64,000 bases of DNA from Pseudohongiella spirulinae (GCF_001444425.1 NZ_CP013189.1:558001-622000); one strand, 5' to 3'; counted from the first letter of the stretch, positions 37,086 through 46,429 are shown. A program made the numbers and translations. The notes: generated by a model not told the origin, from the sequence alone.

Positions 37086-38513
37086 ATGCAATTGAAAAAT
37101 ATTTTGTCCTTGCTGTGTTTGTTGGCACTGTTGTCATCGGGGATGCTGAGCGCGCAGCAGAAACCGTGGGAGGAGTTTGACTACCCGCCCATCAATAGTT
37201 TTGACATGCCAGCCCTTGAGATTTTTGAGCTGGGCAATGGCATCCGTTTTTATCTGGTGCAGGACAGTGAGCTTCCCTTGATTAACCTGACAGCACTGAT
37301 TCGTTCCGGGGGTGTCATCGTACCGGATGACAAGGTGGGACTGCACTCGATAGTCGGAACTGTTATGCGCAGTGGTGGGAGTCTGCAGTACCCCGGCGAC
37401 GTTCTTAATGAGTTGCTGGAAGATCAGGCAGCGATTATTGAGGCCGGTTTTGGTTTTACATCTGGCACGGCCAGTATGAATGTGCTCAGTGATGATTTCG
37501 CAGAGTTGCTGCCAGTCTTCGTTGATGTGTTGACTCAGCCGGTATTCCCGGAGGATCGTTTGCAGTTGGCGCTCACACAGCAGCGCTCGTCGATAGCCAG
37601 GCGTAATGATGATCAGGCCGGAGTTGCCGGGCGTGAGTTTCAGCGGGTGATTTATGGGCAGGGCAGCCCTTACTCTCGCCGTGTCGAGTATGCCACGCTG
37701 AACAACATCAGTCGTCAGGATCTGATTGATTTCCACCGGCAGGCGGTTGTTGGCGAAAACCTGATGATTGGTGTCAGTGGCGATTTTGAGCTGGATGTCA
37801 TGAAGGACATGCTGAGAGAGGCATTTGCAGATATTCCCGCCGGTCAACAGACTGATCTGCAGTTCCCACCGGTCGACTATGACTTTGAATCTGGTGTTTA
37901 CTTTGTCGATAAATCCGATGTTAATCAGAGTTATGTGTTACTGGGGCATATTGGCGGCATGCGGGACAATCCGGATTACGCTGCCCTGCAGGTTATGAAT
38001 CGCGTGCTCAGTGGAGGTTTCTCCAGCCGTCTGATGCAGGTGGTTCGCAGCGAACTGGGGCTGGCTTACTCGGTATCCGGCAGCTATGGCAGCGGTGTTT
38101 ATTTCCCCGGCACATTTACGGCCGCGGTGATGACGCAGAGCTCGACAACTGCGCAGGCGATTGAGGCCATAATCGGCCAGATCGAGCGGTTGCAGGACGA
38201 GCCCATTAGCACGGAAGAGCTGGCCCAGACCAAGGATCAGTTCCTTAATACGCTGGTATTTCAGTACCCCAGTGTCAGCTCTGTGCTGCAGGAGCGCATG
38301 AGTAATGACTATGCTGGCTTGCCAGTTGATACTTTTGAAAGACTGGTGGACGATATCCGCCAGGTGACCATTGAAGATGTGCAGGACGTTGCGCGTCGTT
38401 ATCTGCGTCCGGATGCTGTTCGTATTCTGGTTGTTGGAAACGGCAGCGAGCTGGGTGATCAGCTTGACTCATTTGGTCATGTACAGTCCATAGATATAAC
38501 AATACCGCAATAA
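37086..38513 (+). CDS. M16 family protein, non-catalytic partner
   Basis: 475 residues with a signal peptide (LSLLCLLALLSSGMLSAQ). The M16 fold is evident (FELGNGIRFYLVQDSELPLINLTALIRSGG; VMNRVLSGGFSSRLMQVVRSELGLAYSV). At the position of HxxEH it reads LHSIVGTVMRSGG, so zinc binding is lost. Such inactive halves pair with an active subunit, here the gene five bases upstream, and line the closed chamber. Confidence 0.9.
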   Translation: MQLKNILSLLCLLALLSSGMLSAQQKPWEEFDYPPINSFDMPALEIFELGNGIRFYLVQDSELPLINLTALIRSGGVIVPDDKVGLHSIVGTVMRSGGSLQYPGDVLNELLEDQAAIIEAGFGFTSGTASMNVLSDDFAELLPVFVDVLTQPVFPEDRLQLALTQQRSSIARRNDDQAGVAGREFQRVIYGQGSPYSRRVEYATLNNISRQDLIDFHRQAVVGENLMIGVSGDFELDVMKDMLREAFADIPAGQQTDLQFPPVDYDFESGVYFVDKSDVNQSYVLLGHIGGMRDNPDYAALQVMNRVLSGGFSSRLMQVVRSELGLAYSVSGSYGSGVYFPGTFTAAVMTQSSTTAQAIEAIIGQIERLQDEPISTEELAQTKDQFLNTLVFQYPSVSSVLQERMSNDYAGLPVDTFERLVDDIRQVTIEDVQDVARRYLRPDAVRILVVGNGSELGDQLDSFGHVQSIDITIPQ

Positions 38514-38525
38514 GCGCAGACGCCT

Positions 38526-39275
38526 ATGTTACTGAAGCTTGGTCAGCTACAAATAAAAATAAACTGGCTGGTTCTTTTGTGTTTGCTGTCCAGTCTGGGC
38601 ATGTTTATCAGTCTGGGGTTCTGGCAACTGGATCGTGCAGCCGAAAAACGCGGTGTGGCCAATGCATTGGAGCGCAGGGCGCAGGCGACGGCTCTGCCTT
38701 TGGCGCAGGCTGAAAATTCACCGGATTTTGGCGATACCAGTCCGGTTCGGCTTGAAGGCTTTTATGAAAACGAGATACCGTTTCTGATCAGTTTTCAGTT
38801 CTGGCGCGGACAGGCTGGTTTTGAGTTGATCACACCTTTCCGTTCCCGGGATGGCAATCTGGTGCTGCTCAGTCGCGGTTGGATCGCGCCGGCTCAGGAC
38901 GGCGAATTTCCAGAGATCCCTGCAGTGCCTGGTGAGCAGGTTGTTGTTGCACGTGTTCATGCGCCTGACATCGACGTGCCTGCGGCTGAAGTGACTTCCC
39001 GGAGCTGGCCAGTACTTCTGTCGCGATTAAACGTTGAGCAGGCAGGACGGTTGCTGGGTGAAAACGTCTACCCTTACGTGCTGCGCCTGGACGCTGACCA
39101 GCCTGGCGTTCAGGCTCGTCACTGGCAGCCGCCGAGTATTTCTACAAGAACGCATATTGCCTATGCCGTACAGTGGTTTGGTATTGCCGCCGTTGTCATG
39201 ATTGCGTCCTTTCTGTATTCAAGTAATTTTTTAAATCTGTGGCGTCAACGACGTCGTGCGGAGACTGAACACTGA
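38526..39275 (+). CDS. SURF1-family cytochrome oxidase assembly protein
   Basis: 249 residues with two membrane helices at the ends (INWLVLLCLLSSLGMFISLGFWQLDRA and IAYAVQWFGIAAVVMIASFLYSS) and the periplasmic SURF1 motifs LEGFYEN, LISRGW-like LLSRGWIAP and HIAYAVQWF. SURF1 helps insert haem a into aa3-type oxidases. No oxidase or haem A synthase genes are visible in this window. Stop and next start overlap (TGATG). Confidence 0.9.
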   Translation: MLLKLGQLQIKINWLVLLCLLSSLGMFISLGFWQLDRAAEKRGVANALERRAQATALPLAQAENSPDFGDTSPVRLEGFYENEIPFLISFQFWRGQAGFELITPFRSRDGNLVLLSRGWIAPAQDGEFPEIPAVPGEQVVVARVHAPDIDVPAAEVTSRSWPVLLSRLNVEQAGRLLGENVYPYVLRLDADQPGVQARHWQPPSISTRTHIAYAVQWFGIAAVVMIASFLYSSNFLNLWRQRRRAETEH

Positions 39276-40741
39276 TGTCCCAGCTATATCTGGTAGTTGA
39301 TGATCTTGCACAATGGCAGCATGAGATCCAGGGGCAGGCTGTCATCAGTTTTGACAGTTATCTTAGTGAGCACCCGATCAAGGGACAAAAGAAAACCCGC
39401 ATTATCAATCTGTGTAATACCGATCGATATCTGAGTAAAGGGTATTATTGCTCCTTGCTCGCTGAGGCCAGGGGACACAAAGTGTTGCCACCGGTTAACA
39501 CCTTGACTGACCTGGCAAGCCAGCAGTTGACACTGGTCATTGCCAGCGAAGTGTTGGCAGATATCAAAAAAAGTGATCTGACCCGAACGGAAGAGGGGCA
39601 CAGTTTTCGAGTGTATTTCGGACGCAGCTCTTTACCGCAGTTAAAGCAGTTGTCACGGCGATTGTTCGAACGTTTTCCCTGTCCGATTCTGGAGGTTGTG
39701 CTCGCACACAATGAAGACGGCTGGCAGGTGCGTTCTGTTAAAGCTATAGCCTATGCTGAACTGGGTGAGACGGAAATACCTTTTTTTCTGGAGGCATTGT
39801 CAGTATTCACACAGAGCCAGTGGCTGCGTAAGCGCAGCAGCAGGGCCGGGCGCTGGGATATGGCAATTCTGGTCAATCCCGCCGAACAATTGCCGCCGAG
39901 CGACAGCAGCGCCATAAAACGCATGAAGCGTGCGGCAGAAAAAATAGGCTTTGAAGTGGAAATCATCGGTCCCCAGGATTATGCGCGTCTCAATGAGTTT
40001 GATGCCCTGTTCATTCGGGAAACCACCGCCATTGACCATCATACCTACCGCTTCGCTCGCAAGGCAGAGATTGAGGGACTGGTAGTGATTGATGACCCGA
40101 CATCCATCCTGCGCTGCTGCAATAAAGTATTCCTTCAGGATGCATTCAGCTACAGTGGAGTGCCTACGCCACTGACACGAATTGTGTCTGCCTGCGATGA
40201 TGCGGCCCTGGATGAGCTGGAGCAGGTTTTTACTTATCCTGTCGTGCTGAAAATACCAAACAGTGCGTTTTCGGTGGGTGTGATGAAAGCAGAGAACCGT
40301 CAGATGTTGCACGATATGCTGCAGGATCTGTTGACCCGCTCAGCGTTAATCCTGGCACAGGAATACCTTTACACTGAATACGACTGGCGAATAGGTGTGC
40401 TGAATAACCGGCCGTTATTTGCCTGCCGGTACTTTATGGCCAAAGGGCATTGGCAGATCTACAAACATGGTGAAGGGCGCATTGGCAGTGGGGGCTGGGA
40501 AACATTGCCGACCTATGAGGTGCCCAAATCAGTGCTGGATGCGGCTCTCAAATCCGCACGACTGATTGGCGATGGATTGTATGGTATTGATATCAAGCAG
40601 CAGGGTAATAAAGTGTACGTCATCGAGGTCAATGATAATCCCAGTCTGGAGCATGGAGTAGAGGACCAGTTCATAGGCGACGAGCTATACATGCAGATCA
40701 TGGCGGAGTTTGCCCGGCGACTGGAAAACAGGGGGCGTTGA
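39275..40741 (+). CDS. RLAN-domain RimK-like ATP-grasp ligase
   Basis: 488 residues. The N-terminal ~200 residues form the RimK-like ATP-grasp N-terminal domain (RIINLCNTDRYLSKGYYCSLLAEARGHKVLP). The C-terminal ATP-grasp (from about 205) has FIRETTAIDHHTYRFARKAE, VVLKIPNSAFSVGV, LAQEYLYTEYDWRIGVLN and VIEVNDNPSLEHGVED for ATP and Mg2+. Predicted chemistry is ATP-dependent amide-bond formation on an unknown acceptor. It meets the GNAT-C39 gene tail to tail with one base between; this pairing is recurrent for the family. Confidence 0.88.
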   Translation: MSQLYLVVDDLAQWQHEIQGQAVISFDSYLSEHPIKGQKKTRIINLCNTDRYLSKGYYCSLLAEARGHKVLPPVNTLTDLASQQLTLVIASEVLADIKKSDLTRTEEGHSFRVYFGRSSLPQLKQLSRRLFERFPCPILEVVLAHNEDGWQVRSVKAIAYAELGETEIPFFLEALSVFTQSQWLRKRSSRAGRWDMAILVNPAEQLPPSDSSAIKRMKRAAEKIGFEVEIIGPQDYARLNEFDALFIRETTAIDHHTYRFARKAEIEGLVVIDDPTSILRCCNKVFLQDAFSYSGVPTPLTRIVSACDDAALDELEQVFTYPVVLKIPNSAFSVGVMKAENRQMLHDMLQDLLTRSALILAQEYLYTEYDWRIGVLNNRPLFACRYFMAKGHWQIYKHGEGRIGSGGWETLPTYEVPKSVLDAALKSARLIGDGLYGIDIKQQGNKVYVIEVNDNPSLEHGVEDQFIGDELYMQIMAEFARRLENRGR

Positions 40742-40742
40742 T

Positions 40743-41882
40743 TCAGACGGGAAAACGCAAGGGCTTTCTTGAGATGATGACAGCCGAGCGCAGTTTGTCC
40801 TTTCCAAACTGCGACATGCTGGCAAAGTCGCCCCTTGCAATTGGCAGATCCTCGCAGTCAAGTCCGGTTTGCTCCTCCAGCGACGGGTCAGGGTCGTTGA
40901 TATAGAAGCAGGCCTCATCGTAGGCAGTGATAGTGACCCAGTGGGGTGCTTTCTTCCTGTCCAGTCTGTAGCTGCTGATCAGCGCCAGGACAATGGCATC
41001 TTTTTTGATGGCATGTTCAATATCAAGTTGTGTTACATCGCGGTGCATAATGCGGATATGTTGCTCATGGGTTTGGCGCTCAAATTGAGAGTGCACCAGT
41101 GCCATGATGCGCTTCTTTTCCGGATCTCGTACACCTTCAAGAAACAGGGGGCCCGACTGGTTGACAAAAACCTGTGTATGAAAACCGCGTTTTTTTCCTG
41201 CCAGCGCCAGACCTAAGGGGTGGCAACCCCCGTGACCGGAGGTCATAAATATTGTGGTGGCTTCCCGCCAGATATCCAGCTCTGTGGTCTGCGATAGTTC
41301 AGTCGTGTTATCCAGCGCGGCCATGGCCATCAGCAATGAGGCCGGCCCACAGGTGAAGCCGGTTGTCTGTTGGTACCAGGGCACCTTGTTACCACGCCGG
41401 CGTTTGGGTGCATAGCGAATAATTTTCTGCATCCGCAGTGCCGTGCGGTGATCTTCGTAGTAATCTTCGATCTCGTCGAAGGCGCCATAACCTTCGCTTT
41501 CGTAAAGCCGGATAGCAGCGGTATTATCCTTGGCCACTTCAAGCCGCATAAAGAAGCGATCGCGAGCTGCAGATGCCGCCTCCAGTGCTCGTAGCAAGGA
41601 GCGACCAATGCCAAGCCCCCTTGCACTGTCTGCCACGGCAATTGAGTAAAGTCGCGCAAGGTGTGTGGAGCCGTGAAACAGGACCAGCCCATAAGCCAGA
41701 ATTTCATCGTTGCGCACCGCCACCATAAATTCCCGATTATCCGCCATAATCCAGTGACGCAAGCGGCGTCGAGACAATCGATCCGTCTCAAAACTGGCAA
41801 TCTCCAGGGCCTGTAAAGCATTCAGGTCGGCCAGAGTGACTGGCCGAACACGAATCATCTGTCTGGATTTGGGTGATGGCAT
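40743..41882 (-). CDS. GNAT acetyltransferase fused to C39-like cysteine peptidase
   Basis: 379 residues. The N-terminal GNAT domain (10-155) contains the acetyl-CoA loop ARGLGIGRSLL (88-97) and RLYESEGY. The C-terminal domain (about 165-375) is papain-like, C39-type (DUF3335): TGFTCGPASLLMAM with nucleophile C178, then PHWVTITAYD supplying His and INDPDP. Known as a partner of RLAN ATP-grasp ligases; a role in making or trimming modified peptides is inferred. Its 5' end overlaps the FAD oxidoreductase gene by 28 bases. Confidence 0.88.
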   Translation of the reverse strand: MPSPKSRQMIRVRPVTLADLNALQALEIASFETDRLSRRRLRHWIMADNREFMVAVRNDEILAYGLVLFHGSTHLARLYSIAVADSARGLGIGRSLLRALEAASAARDRFFMRLEVAKDNTAAIRLYESEGYGAFDEIEDYYEDHRTALRMQKIIRYAPKRRRGNKVPWYQQTTGFTCGPASLLMAMAALDNTTELSQTTELDIWREATTIFMTSGHGGCHPLGLALAGKKRGFHTQVFVNQSGPLFLEGVRDPEKKRIMALVHSQFERQTHEQHIRIMHRDVTQLDIEHAIKKDAIVLALISSYRLDRKKAPHWVTITAYDEACFYINDPDPSLEEQTGLDCEDLPIARGDFASMSQFGKDKLRSAVIISRKPLRFPV

Positions 41883-42886
41883 GTCGCGCAGTTTAATATG
41901 CTTTGTGCAAGATGCCTACCGCTTTGCCAGGCGCCTTCGACGCGTCCGCCGTTCAGCCAGTCACCGCAAATGCCGAGCTTCAGGCCGGATTCAAGGCGGC
42001 TGACCGGCGCATCAGGCGCATCGCCATTGCGAGCATAACGCCAGCGATGGGCACTGGTCTGTGTCACATTGAAAGCGTTTAATTCAATGCCCGTTAAGCG
42101 GGCAAACTCGGCAAGCAGATTCGTCGTGGCCTGTTCTGCGGTTAGCTCAAGATTATCCAGACTCCATTGCTCTGATGCATGCAGTAACCAGCATTCCGCT
42201 CCTTTGCGCGAAGGCTTGCTGGTATCGCGTGCGATCCAGCTTAAGGCACCCTCATTGACAAAGGCAGCATCGAAGGACGCTTCCAGGGGGTTATCGCAAG
42301 CCAGCATCACGGCCCAGCAGGGTTGCATGCCAAAGCGTTGGATCGCCGCACTCACGTCAGGCGCGGAAGATGACAGTAATTCCGAGGACTGAGGGGCGGG
42401 CATCGCACAGACAACCCAATCGAATTGAGCCGTCTCGGTAGCGCCGTTGGCCGACTGATAACCAAGCAGCCAGCCGCCACCGCGACGTTGCAAGGTCTGC
42501 ACACGACACTGACTCTTGATGTTCAGCCCCTGAGCCATAAAGCGAGCTGGAGCACTCATACCGGGTGTGCCCACAAATCGACGGGTCTCTGATTTTCTGG
42601 CGTCTGGCAGATCGGCCGGGCGCTCACCGATAGAAATGATTGTTGCCTGCCATTCGGCCGCCGCTCCTGCCCGTATCCAGCTATCGACTTCGTCCCTGAA
42701 TTGCGCTGATCGGGCTGTGAAATACTGTGCGCCATGATCGCACTGCCAGGACTCTGTCCGTCGGGTGCTCATGCGCCCACCCAGGCCGCGGGACTTTTCG
42801 AATACGGTGATCTCCAGTCCGGCCTGCTGAAGTATTTTCGCGCAGCCAAGGCCAGACAGCCCGGCTCCAATAACAGCAACTTTCAT
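41855..42886 (-). CDS. FAD-dependent oxidoreductase, renalase/amine-oxidase-like
   Basis: 343 residues. The dinucleotide motif GAGLSGLG (7-14), FEKSRGLGGRMSTRR, and CDHGAQYFTARS are hallmarks of the renalase-like NAD/FAD oxidoreductases often annotated beside photolyases. The C-terminal GICGDWLNGGRVEGAWQSG closes the FAD site. Substrate unknown. It lies nine bases after the photolyase-like gene. Confidence 0.88.
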   Translation of the reverse strand: MKVAVIGAGLSGLGCAKILQQAGLEITVFEKSRGLGGRMSTRRTESWQCDHGAQYFTARSAQFRDEVDSWIRAGAAAEWQATIISIGERPADLPDARKSETRRFVGTPGMSAPARFMAQGLNIKSQCRVQTLQRRGGGWLLGYQSANGATETAQFDWVVCAMPAPQSSELLSSSAPDVSAAIQRFGMQPCWAVMLACDNPLEASFDAAFVNEGALSWIARDTSKPSRKGAECWLLHASEQWSLDNLELTAEQATTNLLAEFARLTGIELNAFNVTQTSAHRWRYARNGDAPDAPVSRLESGLKLGICGDWLNGGRVEGAWQSGRHLAQSILNCATCHHPNPDR

Positions 42887-42895
42887 GCGTATATC

Positions 42896-44425
42896 CTAAA
42901 GCATCTCAATGTTTTTGATCACGATGTCGGCGCGCGTCAGGATAGCCTGTTTTTTCCCGGCATCCATGCGCTTCCAATTACGGTAAACCATGCCCATGCG
43001 GGGATTGTGCTCCAGCTTTGCCTGGTGGCGGTTGATAAAATGCCAATACAGGGAGTTAAATGGACAACTGTCTGTCTCGGTGCTGGTTTTCACCTTGTAG
43101 CGGCACGATCTGCAGTAGTCAGACATACGGTTAATATAACTGCCAGAGGCGGCATAGGGTTTGCTGGCCATCACACCGCCGTCTGCATAGAGGGCCATGC
43201 CCAGTGTATTTGGCAGCTCTACCCATTCGTAGGCATCCGCATAAATGGCCAGATACCAGTCGCAAACCTGCTGAGGATCGAGGCCTGCCAGTAGCGCGAA
43301 ATTGCCAGTAAGCATCAGACGCTGAATATGATGTGCATAGGCATTATTCAATGTATTGTGCAGGCTTTGTTGCATGCATAACATGTCAGTTTTGCCCGTC
43401 CAGTAGTAGTGCGGCAGTGGCGTTGATTGCTGTAGATAATTGTGATTTTTATACGTGGGCATTAGCAGCCAATAAAGGCCACGCACATATTCTCGCCAGC
43501 CGATAATTTGCCGGATGAAACCCTCGGCGGCATTAAGCGGCACTGCACCATCCAGATAAGCTCTTTCAGCAGCCCTGCACACTTCAATAGGGTCAAGTAG
43601 CCCACAATTCAGACTGGTTGACAACAGGCTATGAAACATGAAATGTTGATGCTGGTTCATGGCATCCTGAAACTGCCCGAAGTGTGGCAGGAGTTGACAG
43701 ATAAAACAGTCAAGCGCTGTCAGCGCCTGCTCTCGGGAAGTCGGCCAAATGAAGCCTGACAGCTCGCCCGGATGTGTGGCGAAGTGTTCTTCAACCAGGC
43801 TTAGTACCTCAATGTCGATGGCATCGCGCTGAAATATCAGACGTTCAGGTAATGCCGGACGGCCTTTGTAGGCCTGCCGGTTGTCGGCATCAAAATTCCA
43901 CTGACCGCCCAGTGGATTGTTGCCGTCCATCAGCAGTCCGGTCTTGCGGCGCACCTCGCGGTAAAAATACTCCATGCGCAACTGCTTCCGGCCCCTGGCC
44001 CAGTGGCTGAATTCATCTTTGCTGGTAATAAACCGCGAATCTGGCAGTACCGTAACCCGGCATTGCAGCGCTGTTGGCCAGGCTTCCGTTATCTGTGACT
44101 GCAAGCGGTATTCACCACATTCGGTGATGACCAGTTCGGTGGTTTCCGATTGTCTCAGAAACGCGCTGAGTACATCGAGCAGGCTCCAGGCGGTGCTCTG
44201 TGGCTGGTATGAGTGATAGCGCAATTGCCAGCCCTGCTGCTGAAGCTCCCTTGCAAAGTGGCGCATGGCGCTGAATAGCAGAGCAATTTTCTGTTTGTGA
44301 TGTTTGACATAGGTGGCTTCTTCCGCAACTTCGGCCATCACGATCATGTCGCATTCGCGATCAAGTTTTTGTAGCGTTGGCAGGTTGTGGCTGAGCTGAT
44401 CGCCCAGTATCAGGCCGACTTTCAT
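42896..44425 (-). CDS. FeS-containing (6-4) photolyase/cryptochrome (FeS-BCP/CryPro, PhrB-like)
   Basis: 509 residues from ATG 44425, which overlaps the DCC stop by four bases; a TTG four codons upstream is less plausible. The N-terminus (MKVGLILGDQLSHNLPTL) and whole layout are of the DPRP family. Four cysteines, C350, C438, C441 and C454, fall at the same numbers recalled for the [4Fe-4S] ligands of Agrobacterium PhrB. FAD-binding helices (MLTGNFALL and WYLAIYADAYEWVELPNT) are present. Expected function: light-dependent repair of (6-4) photoproducts or light sensing. Confidence 0.92.
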   Translation of the reverse strand: MKVGLILGDQLSHNLPTLQKLDRECDMIVMAEVAEEATYVKHHKQKIALLFSAMRHFARELQQQGWQLRYHSYQPQSTAWSLLDVLSAFLRQSETTELVITECGEYRLQSQITEAWPTALQCRVTVLPDSRFITSKDEFSHWARGRKQLRMEYFYREVRRKTGLLMDGNNPLGGQWNFDADNRQAYKGRPALPERLIFQRDAIDIEVLSLVEEHFATHPGELSGFIWPTSREQALTALDCFICQLLPHFGQFQDAMNQHQHFMFHSLLSTSLNCGLLDPIEVCRAAERAYLDGAVPLNAAEGFIRQIIGWREYVRGLYWLLMPTYKNHNYLQQSTPLPHYYWTGKTDMLCMQQSLHNTLNNAYAHHIQRLMLTGNFALLAGLDPQQVCDWYLAIYADAYEWVELPNTLGMALYADGGVMASKPYAASGSYINRMSDYCRSCRYKVKTSTETDSCPFNSLYWHFINRHQAKLEHNPRMGMVYRNWKRMDAGKKQAILTRADIVIKNIEML

Positions 44426-44814
44426 CGGCGCGGGCAACGATCATCGCAACGCGGCTGGCGGGTGATCCATGCTGAGATACGGTGACGATGTCTGGCAAAA
44501 ATTCGATAGCAAAAATCAGCCACAGGCTTGATCAGCGGCCAGCGCAGGAAGGCAAACCAGTGCCCCTTGCCAACGGCATGCCAGGCTGCGCAGGTCGCGT
44601 CTACGCCATAGACCACAGTGCCATCAGCATATTCGGCGTGCAGGGTCGCGTTAGCAGCTTGCGGGTCGATATGCGGAAACCGCTCACTGAAATCCTGTGC
44701 ATTGATATCCTGCAATTCGAGTTTGCCTGCGCTGTTAAGTTTGCGCAGGTGCTCGATTTCCATGCAACACAGCGGGCATTGTCCGTCATAGAACAGTCTC
44801 ACGTTATCCTGCAT
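44422..44814 (-). CDS. DCC-family (DUF393) thiol-disulfide oxidoreductase-like protein
   Basis: 130 residues. The family motif YDGQCPLC is at 9-16 with an additional C17, followed by LQDINAQDF and a conserved GVDATCAAWHAVG. Tail rich in Arg/His/Cys (RQPRCDDRCPRR). DCC proteins look thioredoxin-like; function unproven. The gene is five bases after the chemoreceptor stop and overlaps the photolyase start. Confidence 0.87.
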   Translation of the reverse strand: MQDNVRLFYDGQCPLCCMEIEHLRKLNSAGKLELQDINAQDFSERFPHIDPQAANATLHAEYADGTVVYGVDATCAAWHAVGKGHWFAFLRWPLIKPVADFCYRIFARHRHRISAWITRQPRCDDRCPRR

Positions 44815-44819
44815 TGAAA

Positions 44820-46400
44820 CTACCTGTTTGCTGATGAACGAAAGCGGCGGATCTGAAGATCCAGCTCTTTGCTGATGGATTGCAGGTCAGCGCTGAGTCC
44901 AGCCAGATCAACGGCCTGAGCCGCGTTGCTGCGGGCGATACCGTCTACTTCAGATAAATGGCGGGCGACGTCATCGCCCACGGCTGACTGCTCTTGAGAC
45001 GCGGAGGCGATCATATCATTCATTCTTGAGATATTAGCGATCTCGGTGGCCATGCCAGACAGGGTCTGTGTTCCGCCATCGGCGGCCTGCAGACATCGCT
45101 GCACCGATTCTTCACTTCGTCCCATGGCGTCTCTTGCCGACTCCGAGGCGCGTTGCAGTTGCTCAATGATGCTCTGGATTTCCTCAGTGGACTGTGCAGT
45201 GCGCTGTGACAGGTTCCGCACCTCGTCAGCCACAACGGCGAATCCGCGACCCTGATCACCAGCCCTGGCGGCCTCAATGGCGGCGTTCAGTGCCAGCAGG
45301 TTGGTCTGCTCGGCAACGCCTTTGATGACATCAACCACCGAATCAATCTGGTTGGCCAACTGAGCGGTGCCAGTGACCGCTTCGCCCGTCAGGCTGATGT
45401 TGTGATTCAATGAGCTGATTTCATCTTTAATGTTTTGCATGGCCTGATTGCCTTTACTCGCATGGCTGTCAGCATTTCTGGCAGCCGCTGCAGCGTTCTC
45501 TGCGTTACGCGCCACTTCTGCCGTTGCCGTGCTCATCTCCTGCATGGCCTGTACCATGTACTCGCTCTCGCTGGCCTGGCGTTCAGCGCTGGCACTGACG
45601 TTATTGGATTTGTCGGTCAGTGCATCGCCCATTTCCTTGAGCGCACCAAGCCGCGTCTGAACATCGCCGACCAGAGTTTCCAGCTGCGCGACAAATCCGT
45701 TAAAAGCCTGCGTTACCGGGGTGTCGAGTTTGACTCGGTAGGACAGGTCAATGGTTTCTGCATCGCGGGTAATCATCTGACTGGCATCGGCCATTGCCTG
45801 TCCTTCTGCAGCATCCTGCGCGGACAGCCTGGCCAGATAAACCAGAACACCAGCCTCTGCTATGACATAGCCGGCATGAATAAAAATCATATGCAAATGA
45901 GCGTGTTCAGTGACCCACACACCAAAACCGTTTACCTGCAGGTAGAAAAACAGGAAATGATGCACGGCAATGACCGCAGCCGCCGCAATAATAGGCAGCC
46001 AGTCGCGATACACAATCAGCAAAGCCAGCAGCACGAAAATCGAAAAATGCATTTCGATCGTGCCATGGCTCTGATGAATATGCAGCGCTGACATGACCAT
46101 AAAAGCCGTGGCCATCAGGCAGCGATACAGAACGGTACCTTGCTGGCTGGGCAAAAGTGCCGCCAGCAGGGCGAGCGTGCCGCCCCCGACAACAATGGAC
46201 GTCAGCCATGTACCGTGCCAGGGAGAGAGTGCCAGTGAGTAAAGCTGGCAGATTAACAGGACACCCAGCATGACCCGGTCTGCCCGTCGGTAATAGCTGG
46301 TGTTGGCGTTGCTGTGACTGTCACTGCTGATGGAAATCATGTCTTGAATCTCGGGAAGAAGGTGCTCTGGAAGAAGGTCTGCATGCAACCGTTCATTCAT
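44820..46400 (-). CDS. Methyl-accepting chemotaxis protein with His-rich multi-helix membrane sensor
   Basis: 526 residues from ATG 46400. In place of a periplasmic domain there are about six helices (44-195) carrying many histidines ([37 protein letters not shown]), suggesting haem, metal or other membrane-embedded sensing. The cytoplasmic signalling hairpin is standard ([33 protein letters not shown]). The sigma-28-like promoter just upstream would start RNA near 46396, after this ATG. ATG 46340 (506 residues) could therefore be the real start, although its ribosome site is weak. First gene of a five-gene reverse run. Confidence 0.88.
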   Translation of the reverse strand: MNERLHADLLPEHLLPEIQDMISISSDSHSNANTSYYRRADRVMLGVLLICQLYSLALSPWHGTWLTSIVVGGGTLALLAALLPSQQGTVLYRCLMATAFMVMSALHIHQSHGTIEMHFSIFVLLALLIVYRDWLPIIAAAAVIAVHHFLFFYLQVNGFGVWVTEHAHLHMIFIHAGYVIAEAGVLVYLARLSAQDAAEGQAMADASQMITRDAETIDLSYRVKLDTPVTQAFNGFVAQLETLVGDVQTRLGALKEMGDALTDKSNNVSASAERQASESEYMVQAMQEMSTATAEVARNAENAAAAARNADSHASKGNQAMQNIKDEISSLNHNISLTGEAVTGTAQLANQIDSVVDVIKGVAEQTNLLALNAAIEAARAGDQGRGFAVVADEVRNLSQRTAQSTEEIQSIIEQLQRASESARDAMGRSEESVQRCLQAADGGTQTLSGMATEIANISRMNDMIASASQEQSAVGDDVARHLSEVDGIARSNAAQAVDLAGLSADLQSISKELDLQIRRFRSSANR

Positions 46401-46402
46401 CT

Positions 46403-46429
46403 ATATCGGCGTGAAAATCGTTCGCTTTA
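46403..46429 (-). promoter_or_regulatory. Candidate sigma-28 (FliA) promoter of chemoreceptor run
   Basis: On the minus strand: TAAAGCGA, exact 11-base spacer, GCCGATAT. This agrees with TAAAGTTT-N11-GCCGATAA at 5 of 8 and 7 of 8 positions. FliA commonly transcribes chemoreceptor genes. Confidence 0.6.
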
